DNA of 64,000 bases from Chitinophagales bacterium (GTDB taxonomy: Bacteria; Bacteroidota; Bacteroidia; Chitinophagales; JADJOU01). The notes under the pieces are model-generated. The model made no database searches. It was not told the origin of the DNA and saw only the letters and a list, made by a program, of their open reading frames with translations. This document shows positions 54,559 through 63,282 of this stretch, one piece after another. Numbering within the stretch: the first letter of the stretch is position 1; every line of letters starts with the position of its first letter. The translations under genes were made by a program, and so were the position numbers. Location of the stretch: the NCBI GenBank assembly GCA_016787225.1, contig JAEUUY010000026.1, positions 108,414 through 172,413 on the forward strand, given 5' to 3'.

Positions 54559-56226
54559 GTGAACTTTTTTTACAATTTATCTCGGCTAAGTTTTTTATTC
54601 CTCCTATGCGGATTGATATACTTTCCCTTCATAGGTGAAGTCAATTTATTTGACTGGGATGAGACCATCCTTGCCTCCGTATCCAAGGAAATGTTCATGA
54701 GAGATGAAGTGCTTCAGCCTTGGCTCAATGGCAATTATTTCTTAGAAATGCCCCCATTCTTTTTTTGGTTACAGCTAGTTTCTTTTAAGTATTTAGGTAT
54801 AAAAGAATATGCAGCCAGATTACCGAATGCTATTTGCGCTATTCTTGTGGTATTGACATTATATAAAAATGGTAAACGAATTTATTCTTCCAATTTCGGA
54901 CTAATGTGGGCTATGATTTATATTTCAATGCTTCTCCCACAGCTGTATCATCGATCTGGATTAGCTGAACCATGGTTTTGCTTTTTCATTTATTTGAGTA
55001 TCTATAATTTAGTACGTGTTATTGAAGCCAGACAAGAAAGCGGAGAAAAATTTTATAGAAAAAAAGAAATTTTTTCCAATCTATTTTATAGTTTTTTTGC
55101 TGCAGTTGGTGCCTTTATGACCAAAGGTATTGAAGGGTACATAGTCATTTTACTAACCTATTGGTTAGTTTTTTTATTTTCCAGTGCTAAATATGGCTTT
55201 GGTTACTTCAATATCTTGAAATGGACCTTCTATTTTATATTATTTATTTTAATTTGGGTTGGGATAGAGTATAAATGGCACGGGAATCTCTATCTAAAGT
55301 CGTTTTTCAATTACCAATGGGAAACACTTAATTTAAGTAAGGCAACCTGGACACATCGAATTTCATTTCAATTTATTATACTGCTTCTAGGATGTTTTCC
55401 GGCAAGTATTTTTGCTTTGAACTCGCTAAGAATAAAATCATATGAGTCTGCGATTCAAAAAATATTTAGACTATCTATGGTTAGTTGCCTTATAATTGTG
55501 CTCATCATAGTGTCGCTTTTTAAAATCAAACTTGCCCACTATTCCGTTTTAGCCTATTTCCCTATTTCCTTTCTAGCTGCGTATAGCATTCGATATATAC
55601 TTGAAGAAGGTCAGCCAATTAAAAAAATAACATATATACTTTATGCGATAGGAGCCACCATCTGGACAGCAAGTCTAATTATACTGCCATTGTCACGAGC
55701 GAATATTGACATACTAGAAAACTATATTCATGAAGATACTCTACATCTAGCTCTCACTTCGCACTACCCATGGGAGAATCTTGAAATCATTTTCGGGATT
55801 TGTTTTTTCCTTTTATTTTCGATTTCTTTTTTGTTGCTTGTTTATAGAAAAAGAAAAACTTTTGGATTTATAGTATTATTCGTTGGGTGTCTGATATTGA
55901 ATAATGCGTTATTATTATATTATGTACCTAAATTAGAGCAATGGACACAAGGTCCGCAAGTAGAATTCGTCACAAACAATAAAAATGAAAAAGCCTACTA
56001 TCATTACTTTGGAGGCATCAGTTTCATACCTAAATTTTACTCTGATAGTGCACTGATATTAAACCAAAATTTTGAGTTAGATAGTCTGGCGAGTTATGCC
56101 AAGAGCCCTTATCCTAATTATATCATAACCAAAATGAGCGATACCATGCATTTCGCAAAATATAAAGAACAAATTCAACCATTATATAATCAAGGTATTT
56201 ATAGTTTTTATAAAATCAAACAATAA
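54559..56226 (+). CDS. ArnT-like membrane glycosyltransferase (GT83-type)
   Basis: 555 residues with 10 or more hydrophobic segments, beginning with GTG at 54559 because the ATG two bases upstream reads into TGA. The first periplasmic loop has the ArnT/PMT signature: NLFDWDETILASVSKEM (with the catalytic DE) and GNYFLEMPPFFFWLQ. Such enzymes transfer sugars from a polyprenyl-phosphate carrier to lipids or proteins in the periplasm. The acceptor is unknown. Tightly packed between gldG and cysS, four bases from each neighbour, so all three are probably co-transcribed, though functionally unrelated. Confidence 0.82.
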   Translation: MNFFYNLSRLSFLFLLCGLIYFPFIGEVNLFDWDETILASVSKEMFMRDEVLQPWLNGNYFLEMPPFFFWLQLVSFKYLGIKEYAARLPNAICAILVVLTLYKNGKRIYSSNFGLMWAMIYISMLLPQLYHRSGLAEPWFCFFIYLSIYNLVRVIEARQESGEKFYRKKEIFSNLFYSFFAAVGAFMTKGIEGYIVILLTYWLVFLFSSAKYGFGYFNILKWTFYFILFILIWVGIEYKWHGNLYLKSFFNYQWETLNLSKATWTHRISFQFIILLLGCFPASIFALNSLRIKSYESAIQKIFRLSMVSCLIIVLIIVSLFKIKLAHYSVLAYFPISFLAAYSIRYILEEGQPIKKITYILYAIGATIWTASLIILPLSRANIDILENYIHEDTLHLALTSHYPWENLEIIFGICFFLLFSISFLLLVYRKRKTFGFIVLFVGCLILNNALLLYYVPKLEQWTQGPQVEFVTNNKNEKAYYHYFGGISFIPKFYSDSALILNQNFELDSLASYAKSPYPNYIITKMSDTMHFAKYKEQIQPLYNQGIYSFYKIKQ

Positions 56227-56229
56227 AAT

Positions 56230-57699
56230 ATGACAGAACTTTTTATATACAATACACTGACAGGAAAAAAAGAGAAGTTTGAACCATTGGTTCTAGGCAA
56301 GGTAGGCATGTATGTATGTGGACCTACATTATATAGTGAACCACACATGGGCAATCTACGAAGCTTTATAAATTTTGATATGATATATCGTTATTTTTTG
56401 TATCTAGGATATAAAGTAAAATACGTAAGAAATATTACCGATTGCGGGCATATTACAAATAGCGCAGGCCAAGAACAAGATAGTATTGGGATAGCAGCGC
56501 GTGCCGAGCAAATGGAATCTTTAGAAATTGTCTATAAATATAATTCTAAGTTTCAAGAAATTCAGAGAGCTTATAATCTTTTGAGACCAAGTATTGAGCC
56601 TACAGCGACAGCGCATATACAAGAGCAGATTGAAATCATAGAGAAGATAATCGCTAATGGTTACGCCTACGTCAGCAATGGGGCAGTTTATTTTGATGTA
56701 GAAAAATATATCAAATCCAATGCGTATGGTATAATTAGTGGTCGAAAAGTAGATGAACTTCTTGTGGAATCTCGTGAGCTACATGGTCAGAATGAAAAGA
56801 AAAATCCAGCTGACTTTGCACTATGGAAAAAGGCACAGCCTGAGGATATGCAGATATGGAGAAGTCCATGGGGCGATGGCAATCCAGGATGGCATATTGA
56901 ATGTACCGCTATGAGCACCAAATATCTCGGGGAGCAATTTGATATCCACGGAGGTGGTATGGATTTAAAATTTCCTCATCATGAGAATGAGGTGGCACAA
57001 AGCTGCGGCGCTGGCATGAAAAATCCTGCTCGCTATTGGATGCATGCCAATATGCTTAATGTCAATGGTCAGAAAATGAGTAAGTCTTTGGGAAATTATT
57101 TTCTACCATTTGAGATTTTGGACGGCACATCTGATATTTTCTCTAAACCTTTTAGTGCCAATGTCGTTCGATTTTTTATGATGATGGGGCATTATCGAAG
57201 CGATTTAGACTTCTCCAACGATGCTCTTCTTTCTGCTGAGAAAGGTTATGAAAGATTGACAGAGGCTTTTGGGAAAGTCAGTAAACTAAATACAAACGAT
57301 AGCTCCAATTGTAAAGAAGCTATCGCAGCAGTGGAATCAAACTGCGCTGCTGCGATGAACGATGATTTCAATACATCAAAACTCATTGCTGAATTATTCG
57401 AATTGGCGACTATTATTAATAAAATAGATAGTAAGGATCTAAAAGCAGATCAAGATGATATTTCTAAAATCAACGATATCATACAGGGCTATTTTATACA
57501 AGTACTTGGAATCAATTTTGAATCCAATGTAAATAATCAATCACAGGCTATGGAGCATTTGATGAATTTAGTAATAGAGATAAGAAAAGATAGTAGAGAG
57601 AAAAAAGACTTTGCCACTTCTGATAAAATTAGAGATTATCTCAATCAAGCTGGAATAGAGCTGAGAGATGGGAAGGAAGGGACGAGTTGGAAGATTTAA
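56230..57699 (+). CDS. cysS: Cysteinyl-tRNA synthetase
   Basis: 489 residues, usual for the family. Charges tRNA-Cys. Class I motifs: HIGH in the form HMGN within YVCGPTLYSEPHMGNLRSF, and KMSKS in KMSKSLGNYF. Zinc ligands are in the CGPT, ECTAMS and FPHHENE segments. ATG at 56230 is four bases past the preceding stop. No odd features. Confidence 0.97.
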   Translation: MTELFIYNTLTGKKEKFEPLVLGKVGMYVCGPTLYSEPHMGNLRSFINFDMIYRYFLYLGYKVKYVRNITDCGHITNSAGQEQDSIGIAARAEQMESLEIVYKYNSKFQEIQRAYNLLRPSIEPTATAHIQEQIEIIEKIIANGYAYVSNGAVYFDVEKYIKSNAYGIISGRKVDELLVESRELHGQNEKKNPADFALWKKAQPEDMQIWRSPWGDGNPGWHIECTAMSTKYLGEQFDIHGGGMDLKFPHHENEVAQSCGAGMKNPARYWMHANMLNVNGQKMSKSLGNYFLPFEILDGTSDIFSKPFSANVVRFFMMMGHYRSDLDFSNDALLSAEKGYERLTEAFGKVSKLNTNDSSNCKEAIAAVESNCAAAMNDDFNTSKLIAELFELATIINKIDSKDLKADQDDISKINDIIQGYFIQVLGINFESNVNNQSQAMEHLMNLVIEIRKDSREKKDFATSDKIRDYLNQAGIELRDGKEGTSWKI

Positions 57700-57882
57700 T
57701 TTGAAAATGTGCCAATTTGAAAATTGTTTAATGATTTGACGATGTGATGATTTAACGATATGCTGATATGATAACGTGGCGATGAAAAAATGTAACCTAA
57801 AGACTTTTATTTTCCATTAATAAAAACTATGACTGAAAATTATTGCAACCGTCACTTATAACTTATAACTCAAAATTAATTT
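57700..57882. repeat. Intergenic simple-sequence words
   Basis: The gap after cysS begins AATTTGAAAATGTGCCAATTT, then GATTTGACGATGTGATGATTT and further GATGATTTAACG / GCTGATATGATAACG words, and ends with ACTTATAACTTATAACTC. This is the same kind of simple-sequence filler as at 15700-15760. Nothing else is recognised. Confidence 0.55.
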
Positions 57883-58524
57883 ATGTCTTTTACCAACTCT
57901 CTTTCAAACTATCGCATTCCATTTAAAGAAAATAAAATTCTATGGGTTTGCAGTATTATATTCTTGACCATCTGGGCATCTACGCTTATCGGCACTACGG
58001 ATTTTAAGAACTGGATTCTGGAAAATTTTCTCGTTATTATTTCATTAATTCTCATCATTTGGAACAATAAAAAATACCAATTTTCTGATTTGAGTTTTGT
58101 GCTTTTTACAGTTTATATTTGTCTTCATATCTACGGTTCGAAATACACTTATGCGGAGAATCCATTTGGCTATTGGTTAAAAGATGCGCTTGGCTTTGAG
58201 CGCAATCACTATGATAGAATTGTACATTTTAGTTTCGGATTTTTATTGGCTTATCCTATGCGAGAGGCTTTTATTTCGTGGTTTAAGTTTCCTACTTGGG
58301 TAGGATGGCTTTTACCTATTGAAATCACTTTATCTTTCAGTGGTATATATGAACTCGTAGAGTGGGCAGTAGCTGATGTATTTTTCCCAGAGCAAGGCAT
58401 GGCTTATCTGGGAACACAAGGTGATGTCTGGGATGCTCAGAAGGATATGTTCTTAGCTACTCTAGGTGCCATATTAGCTACGTGTATTATAAGTGGGTTG
58501 AAGAGGGCGTTAAAATTCTATTAA
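57883..58524 (+). CDS. DUF2238-like membrane protein
   Basis: 213 residues with about six transmembrane helices. GSKYTYAENPFGYWLKD, ERNHYDRIVHFSFGFLLAYP and GTQGDVWDAQKDMFLATLGA are hallmarks of the DUF2238/YjdF family of inner-membrane proteins. Its function is unknown; the family motif D-R-I-x-H-F is intact. Alone, followed by an unrelated antitoxin-like fragment. Confidence 0.85.
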   Translation: MSFTNSLSNYRIPFKENKILWVCSIIFLTIWASTLIGTTDFKNWILENFLVIISLILIIWNNKKYQFSDLSFVLFTVYICLHIYGSKYTYAENPFGYWLKDALGFERNHYDRIVHFSFGFLLAYPMREAFISWFKFPTWVGWLLPIEITLSFSGIYELVEWAVADVFFPEQGMAYLGTQGDVWDAQKDMFLATLGAILATCIISGLKRALKFY

Positions 58525-58529
58525 TCATA

Positions 58530-58561
58530 TTTGATTTACTAAGTAAAACCTCCTAAATTTG
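58530..58561 (+). promoter_or_regulatory. Promoter of the antitoxin-like remnant
   Basis: TTTG at 58530-58533, then 20 bases, then TAAATTTG at 58554-58561: one of the best Bacteroidota promoter matches in the window. The broken gene starts 16 bases later, so its promoter looks intact. Confidence 0.55.
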
Positions 58562-58577
58562 AATATAATTTTTGACT

Positions 58578-58797
58578 ATGGACGTTTTAATAGAAAAAAA
58601 GAAAATAATAGAATGGGTAGAATCTTTGGAAGATACTGAAACCATTAAGCTTCTGAAAGATATGGCAAACCCCTAGAAAGTTCAATTTTGATCAAGAGTT
58701 TAAAAAAGGACTAACTTCTGAAGAGTTTAGTAAGCGCACTACGGATTTTCTTAAAGGGCTTAAATGGGAGAAATTAAATAATTTAGTAGATTTGTAA
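58578..58797 (+). pseudogene. Frameshifted antitoxin-like gene
   Basis: ATG at 58578 opens a frame that stops after 32 codons (…LKDMANP). The next part of a plausible protein, KFNFDQEFKKG…RTTDFLKGLKWEK, is in another frame and stops at 58795-58797. Removing one C from the CCCC run just before the first stop joins the two into a continuous 72-residue protein with the EWVESLEDTETI start and the DFLKGLKW end of small Bacteroidota antitoxin-like proteins. No toxin gene is next to it. Either a real single-base frameshift or an error in the reading of the run. Confidence 0.6.
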
Positions 58798-58833
58798 ATT
58801 AAAATAAACTTAGTGCCTTTGTGGCAAATAAAA

Positions 58834-59604
58834 ATGAAAATTCTCTCCTACAATGTAAACGGCATTCGTGCCGCCATGAAGAAAGGTCTTGTTGACTTCA
58901 TTAAAAGTGAAAATCCTGATATTCTTGGTTTTCAGGAATTGAAAGCAAATAAAGAGGATATCGATGAGAAGGCAATTCAAGATTTAGGTTATCATACTTA
59001 TTGGTTGAGTGCTGAGAAGAAAGGCTATAGTGGGGTAGGTATTATTTCGAAAACAAAGCCTAAAGAAATCATCGAAGGAATGGGGCATGCATTTTTTGAT
59101 AAGGAAGGAAGAACATTAGTTGCTGTATACGATAATTTTACTTTAATCAATACTTATTTCCCTTCAGGAACTTCAGGAGATGAAAGACAGCAATTAAAAT
59201 TTGAGTTTTTAGATTATTATTTTGACTTTATAGAAAAGATGAAGAAGAAATATCCTAAACTCATAGTATTGGGAGATTATAATATAGCTCACACAGAAAT
59301 AGATATACATAGTCCCAAAACAAATCAAAAAACTTCAGGTTTCTTGCCAGAAGAACGCGCTTGGATGACGAAATGGTTCGCCAGTGGTATGGTGGACAGC
59401 CTACGACTACTGCACCCGGATTTATTGCATGCTTATACGTGGTGGACAGCGCGCTTTCCCTCTGCAAGACTTGAAAATAAAGGCTGGAGGATAGACTATG
59501 TTTCTGTTACAGAATCATTGAAAGATCATTTGAAAGAGGCATTTATTCTACCTGAAGCTAAACATAGCGATCATTGTCCATTAGGGATTATCATGAAATT
59601 TTGA
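58834..59604 (+). CDS. xth: Exodeoxyribonuclease III / AP endonuclease
   Basis: 256 residues from the ATG at 58834; the GTG-extended frame seven codons earlier is rejected. Repairs abasic sites and 3' blocks. Typical motifs: MKILSYNVNGIRAAMKKG, LGFQELKANKED (metal E), TYFPSGTSGDERQ, LGDYNIAHTEIDIH and HSDHCPLG (catalytic H-D-H). Ends in KF. It is followed by a terminator-type hairpin shared with the convergent groEL gene. Confidence 0.95.
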   Translation: MKILSYNVNGIRAAMKKGLVDFIKSENPDILGFQELKANKEDIDEKAIQDLGYHTYWLSAEKKGYSGVGIISKTKPKEIIEGMGHAFFDKEGRTLVAVYDNFTLINTYFPSGTSGDERQQLKFEFLDYYFDFIEKMKKKYPKLIVLGDYNIAHTEIDIHSPKTNQKTSGFLPEERAWMTKWFASGMVDSLRLLHPDLLHAYTWWTARFPSARLENKGWRIDYVSVTESLKDHLKEAFILPEAKHSDHCPLGIIMKF

Positions 59605-59723
59605 TTTAGTAAAATTATTAGTTAGATAAATTTCTTAGTGAAACTTCGTGTTTACTTAGTGGAACTTTTTGAAATAACTATATCACAAAGGTTCGTAAAG
59701 AAGACAGAAAATACATAAAGCAA

Positions 59724-59751
59724 AAACCCGACAGATTGCTCTATCGGGTTT
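59724..59751. terminator. Bidirectional terminator between xth and groEL
   Basis: AAACCCGA at 59724-59731 and TCGGGTTT at 59744-59751 form a perfect 8-bp stem over a 12-base loop, with A-rich and T-rich flanks on opposite sides, so it can end the plus-strand xth transcript and the minus-strand groEL transcript. Confidence 0.65.
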
Positions 59752-59777
59752 ATAGTTTGTATTTTATTGGATTGGTT

Positions 59778-59892
59778 TTATACCGTATAAGTTTTTGTAA
59801 TCTCACATACGTGAGAAACAAAAACTAGCACGGTATAACCCACTCTATGCATTCAAAATTGTTTAGAAAATTTTGAATGCGAGATTGGGTTA
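59778..59892. repeat. Double-hairpin intergenic element, copy 2
   Basis: Hairpin A: ATACCGT at 59780-59786 pairs with ACGGTAT at 59830-59836, and inside it AGTTTTTGT / ACAAAAACT and CTCAC / GTGAG extend the stem. Hairpin B: AACCCA at 59837-59842 pairs with TGGGTT at 59886-59891, and GCATTCAAAATT / AATTTTGAATGC closes the inside over GTTTAG. It overlaps the groEL stop codon. The layout and opening TTTATACCGTA repeat those of the 49951-50070 element. Confidence 0.6.
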
Positions 59893-61524
59893 CATCATTC
59901 CGCCCATTCCACCACCTGGCATACCATGAGCGTGTGGTTCTTCAGCTTTCGGTTTTTCAACGATAACTGCTTCCGTAGTCAAAAGCATAGCCGCAATAGA
60001 AGCTGCATTTTCCAATGCTACTCTTGCTACTTTCGCTGGATCGATGACACCTGCCTTATAAAGATTTTCGTATTTATCTTCTCTAGCATTGTAACCAAAA
60101 TCTGCCTTACCTTCGATCACTTTATTGACGACTACCGAACCTTCGACGCCTGCATTTTCACAAATCTGTCTCAATGGAGATTGAATGGCTTTTCTGATAA
60201 TTTCGATTCCTGTTTGTTGGTCTTCGTTGTCACCTTTCAATTTCGCTAAAGCATCCAATGCTCTGATATAACCTACTCCTCCACCTGGGATGACGCCCTC
60301 TTCTACAGCCGCTTTCGTAGCAGCTAATGCATCATCTACTCTATCTTTTTTCTCTTTCATCTCCATCTCTGTCGCAGCACCTACATAGAGTACAGCTACT
60401 CCACCAGATAGTTTAGCCAAACGCTCTTGCAATTTCTCGCGATCATAATCAGAAGTAGTTGTTTCAATCTGAGCTTTGATTTGCGCTACTCTAGCTTTGA
60501 TATCATCTGATTTACCTGAACCATTGACGATAGTGGTATTGTCTTTATCGATAGTTACTTTCTCCGCAGAGCCTAACATATCTAATTCCGCAGACTCTAG
60601 TTTGAAGCCTCTTTCTTCGTTGATCAAAGTACCACCTGTCAAGATAGCGATGTCTTCTAACATAGCTTTTCTTCTATCACCGAAGCCTGGTGCCTTGACA
60701 GCAGCTATTTTCAATGTACCTCTCAGTCTATTTAATACCAAAGTAGTCAACGCTTCACCTTCTAAGTCCTCCGCAATGATTAACATAGGTCTGCCAGTCT
60801 GAACCGTTTTTTCTAAAATAGGAAGGATATCCTTCATCGTAGAAATCTTTTTATCGGTGATAAGGATATACGGATTGTCTAAATCTGCTTCCATTTTCTC
60901 AGAATTTGTTATGAAGTATGGAGAGATATAGCCTCTATCAAACTGCATTCCTTCTACCACTTTCACTTCTGTCTGAGTTCCTTTTGCCTCTTCTACTGTG
61001 ATCACACCTTCTTTTTTCACCTTAGCCATAGCTTCTGCTATAAGTGTGCCTATTTCTGAATCATTATTAGCAGAAATAGTTGCTATTTGCTTGATTTTAT
61101 CGTTATCATCACCTACTGTTTGAGAATTTTCTTTCAAATGACCTACTACTTTGCTCACAGCTAAGTCGATTCCTTTTTTCAAATCCATTGGATTCGCACC
61201 GCTTACTAGCGCTTTCAAACCTGGAGTGATAATAGCCTGTGCTAAAACTGTAGCTGTAGTCGTTCCATCTCCAGCTTGATCATTGGTTTTAGAAGCCACT
61301 TCTTTGACCATCTGAGCACCCATGTTTTCGATTGGATCTTCCAATTCTACTTCTTTAGCCACAGTCACACCATCTTTTGTGATGTGTGGTGCACCATATT
61401 TTTTTTCGATAACCACGTTTCTTCCTTTAGGGCCTAAGGTTACTTTTACGGCATTGGCTAACTGATCCACACCGCTTTTTAATTTATCTCTTGATTCTGT
61501 GTTATAACTTATAATTTTTGACAT
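59890..61524 (-). CDS. groEL: Chaperonin GroEL
   Basis: 544 residues from the ATG at 61524, which begins [19 protein letters not shown]; the longer frame's 17 extra residues are rejected. The GroEL core motifs are intact: [18 protein letters not shown], the ATP-site segment [14 protein letters not shown] and the [20 protein letters not shown] hinge. The C-terminus is the glycine/methionine-rich tail [11 protein letters not shown], as expected. It is downstream of groES by 43 bases. The tail of its gene overlaps the double-hairpin element. Confidence 0.97.
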   Translation of the reverse strand: MSKIISYNTESRDKLKSGVDQLANAVKVTLGPKGRNVVIEKKYGAPHITKDGVTVAKEVELEDPIENMGAQMVKEVASKTNDQAGDGTTTATVLAQAIITPGLKALVSGANPMDLKKGIDLAVSKVVGHLKENSQTVGDDNDKIKQIATISANNDSEIGTLIAEAMAKVKKEGVITVEEAKGTQTEVKVVEGMQFDRGYISPYFITNSEKMEADLDNPYILITDKKISTMKDILPILEKTVQTGRPMLIIAEDLEGEALTTLVLNRLRGTLKIAAVKAPGFGDRRKAMLEDIAILTGGTLINEERGFKLESAELDMLGSAEKVTIDKDNTTIVNGSGKSDDIKARVAQIKAQIETTTSDYDREKLQERLAKLSGGVAVLYVGAATEMEMKEKKDRVDDALAATKAAVEEGVIPGGGVGYIRALDALAKLKGDNEDQQTGIEIIRKAIQSPLRQICENAGVEGSVVVNKVIEGKADFGYNAREDKYENLYKAGVIDPAKVARVALENAASIAAMLLTTEAVIVEKPKAEEPHAHGMPGGGMGGMM

Positions 61525-61567
61525 ATTATCTAATTTTAAATTTTGAATTATGAATTTTGAATAATGG

Positions 61568-61837
61568 TTAGACAATAGCGAAAATATCGCTTTCTCTCAT
61601 CATAAGGTAATCTTTGCCTTCTACCTGAATTTCAGTTCCACTATACTTTCCATAAAGTACCGTATCACCTACTTTCACTGTGGTCGGCTCATCTTTTTTA
61701 CCAGGACCAGCGGCTACGACTGTACCTCTCATCGGTTTTTCCTTTGCTGTATCAGGGATAATAATACCTGAAGCTGTTTTTTCTTCTGCTTCGGCTGGCT
61801 GAACCAGCACTCTGTCTGCTAATGGTTTTACATTCAT
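61568..61837 (-). CDS. groES: Co-chaperonin GroES
   Basis: 89 residues, the usual length. [33 protein letters not shown] covers the conserved start and mobile loop, and [20 protein letters not shown] the end. First gene of the groESL operon. A good TAnnTTTG box was not found upstream; see the rejected CIRCE note. Confidence 0.97.
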   Translation of the reverse strand: MNVKPLADRVLVQPAEAEEKTASGIIIPDTAKEKPMRGTVVAAGPGKKDEPTTVKVGDTVLYGKYSGTEIQVEGKDYLMMRESDIFAIV

Positions 61838-62022
61838 GTGATTAAAATTTTATGGTTATATAATTATTTTAAGTTCTACAATAAGAAACATCAGATTCTA
61901 TGCCAGAGCATTTTTAGTGCTAATCTGTCAGCAATTCATAAATATTTGATAAAAATGGGGCAAAAATGGCAGATTAGAAATGTTTAACCATAAAATCTGT
62001 CAAAATAAAATGTAAGACAGGT

Positions 62023-63213
62023 TCAAAAGTCTATCCTGCGTTTATAATTGGACTTTAATGAAAGACCAATAGTTAGTCCATGTAACAAACCTTTTGTTTC
62101 GAACCCTGTTAAACTAGTCATATGGTATCTCGCATTAATTCCCCATAACCATGCGCTATAATTCCACCTTTCGTAGCGATTGGGGAATATCTCTCCAAAG
62201 TAATAATCGTACTGAACACCTGTATTCAAAGTAGGAGTCAAATCATAAATTATGGGTAGATCTTGATCTTTATTTGCCTTTTCGTGAGTTAATCTTGAAA
62301 ATCCTAAGCCAATATAAGGAGCTAAAGACATATTTTTAATCTTTAGTAAATTATAACCAATATTGAAATGAAAATCAAAATAATTGGCATCTTGACCAGC
62401 ATTTAAGGTCAGGTCTTTGCCTACAATTGTTGTAAGTGCTCTAGAATTAAGTGATTGTATGTTTAGATTCAGTCGCCAATTTCTATAAAAAAATTCAAAT
62501 CCAATCAATCCATTTAAACTATTGTCTAATTTCTGTGCAATGTCTCCACTTAAAAAACCATATCCAAGTCCTAACTTAACTCCCCACTGAAAATTCCTTA
62601 CTACCTTTTCCTGTAAAATATAACTACGGACATAATAAACATAGGCAGACCTTGGAAATTTTTCTATAAATTCTTTTGCAGAATTAGCAAGCATGTGCTC
62701 ATCTTCAAGATCTACAATAATATAAAAATCATCATTATTTTTTAAAAGATGCCCTAAGTAAAGTTTCAAAAAATGCTTTTCTTCTTCTTTTAAATTAGAA
62801 AGAAAAATTTTACTTAACACATTGACATAATTAGCTTTTAAATAGACAACTAGGCAATTTCTCAACTCCGTGGTTAAGTGATATTTAAAATAGTAATTAT
62901 TATTTGGATTAGTCTGTAGATTGTTAAGAATATAATTGAAGTCTAGGCTAACAAAATTTAGCAGAATTAATTCATCATCACTTAGATTAAGTTGTTTATT
63001 TTCTGTATTCTTCCTTAGCAGATAGGAGCCATACTTTTGAACCGCTCTGCTATCTGATTTCTCTAAAGCTTCGATAAGTAAATATCTTGCCTTAACAAAC
63101 AGCTCATATTTAGAAGGTCTAGCACCGATGATTTCCTCCTCAATACTATCATAGGATTGACAGAAACTTAAAAGTGGTAGTAATAAAAAGAGGATATTAT
63201 ACAATGCCTTCAT
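62023..63213 (-). CDS. Exported protein with C-terminal barrel-like domain
   Basis: 396 residues with a signal peptide ending LLSFCQ. Residues 25-200 are helical and charged. From about 205 (FQWGVKLGLGYGFLSGD) the sequence turns into alternating aromatic strands (GFEFFYRNWRLNLN, FDFHFNIGYNLL, LAPYIGLGFSRL, GLTIGLSLKS) and ends in F, as in eight-stranded outer-membrane barrels. I do not recognise the family. About 70 bases separate it from rho, on the same strand. Confidence 0.65.
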   Translation of the reverse strand: MKALYNILFLLLPLLSFCQSYDSIEEEIIGARPSKYELFVKARYLLIEALEKSDSRAVQKYGSYLLRKNTENKQLNLSDDELILLNFVSLDFNYILNNLQTNPNNNYYFKYHLTTELRNCLVVYLKANYVNVLSKIFLSNLKEEEKHFLKLYLGHLLKNNDDFYIIVDLEDEHMLANSAKEFIEKFPRSAYVYYVRSYILQEKVVRNFQWGVKLGLGYGFLSGDIAQKLDNSLNGLIGFEFFYRNWRLNLNIQSLNSRALTTIVGKDLTLNAGQDANYFDFHFNIGYNLLKIKNMSLAPYIGLGFSRLTHEKANKDQDLPIIYDLTPTLNTGVQYDYYFGEIFPNRYERWNYSAWLWGINARYHMTSLTGFETKGLLHGLTIGLSLKSNYKRRIDF

Positions 63214-63282
63214 TCGGATATTTTCAATTGCTAAGATAGTAAAATTTCATATTGGCAATCCAAATGAAAGCAACTAAAAGTC

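Noticed and set aside
59261..59467. Minus-strand ORF inside xth
   Set aside because: It overlaps a clear essential-type gene on the other strand and has no supporting features.
61838..62022. CIRCE-type heat-shock operator upstream of groES
   Set aside because: One half-site-like AGTGCTAA is present next to GCATTTTT, but the other arm TTAGCACTC with a nine-base spacer is missing. A pair of CTAATCTG / CAGATTAG words 40 bases apart is also present but fits no known operator.
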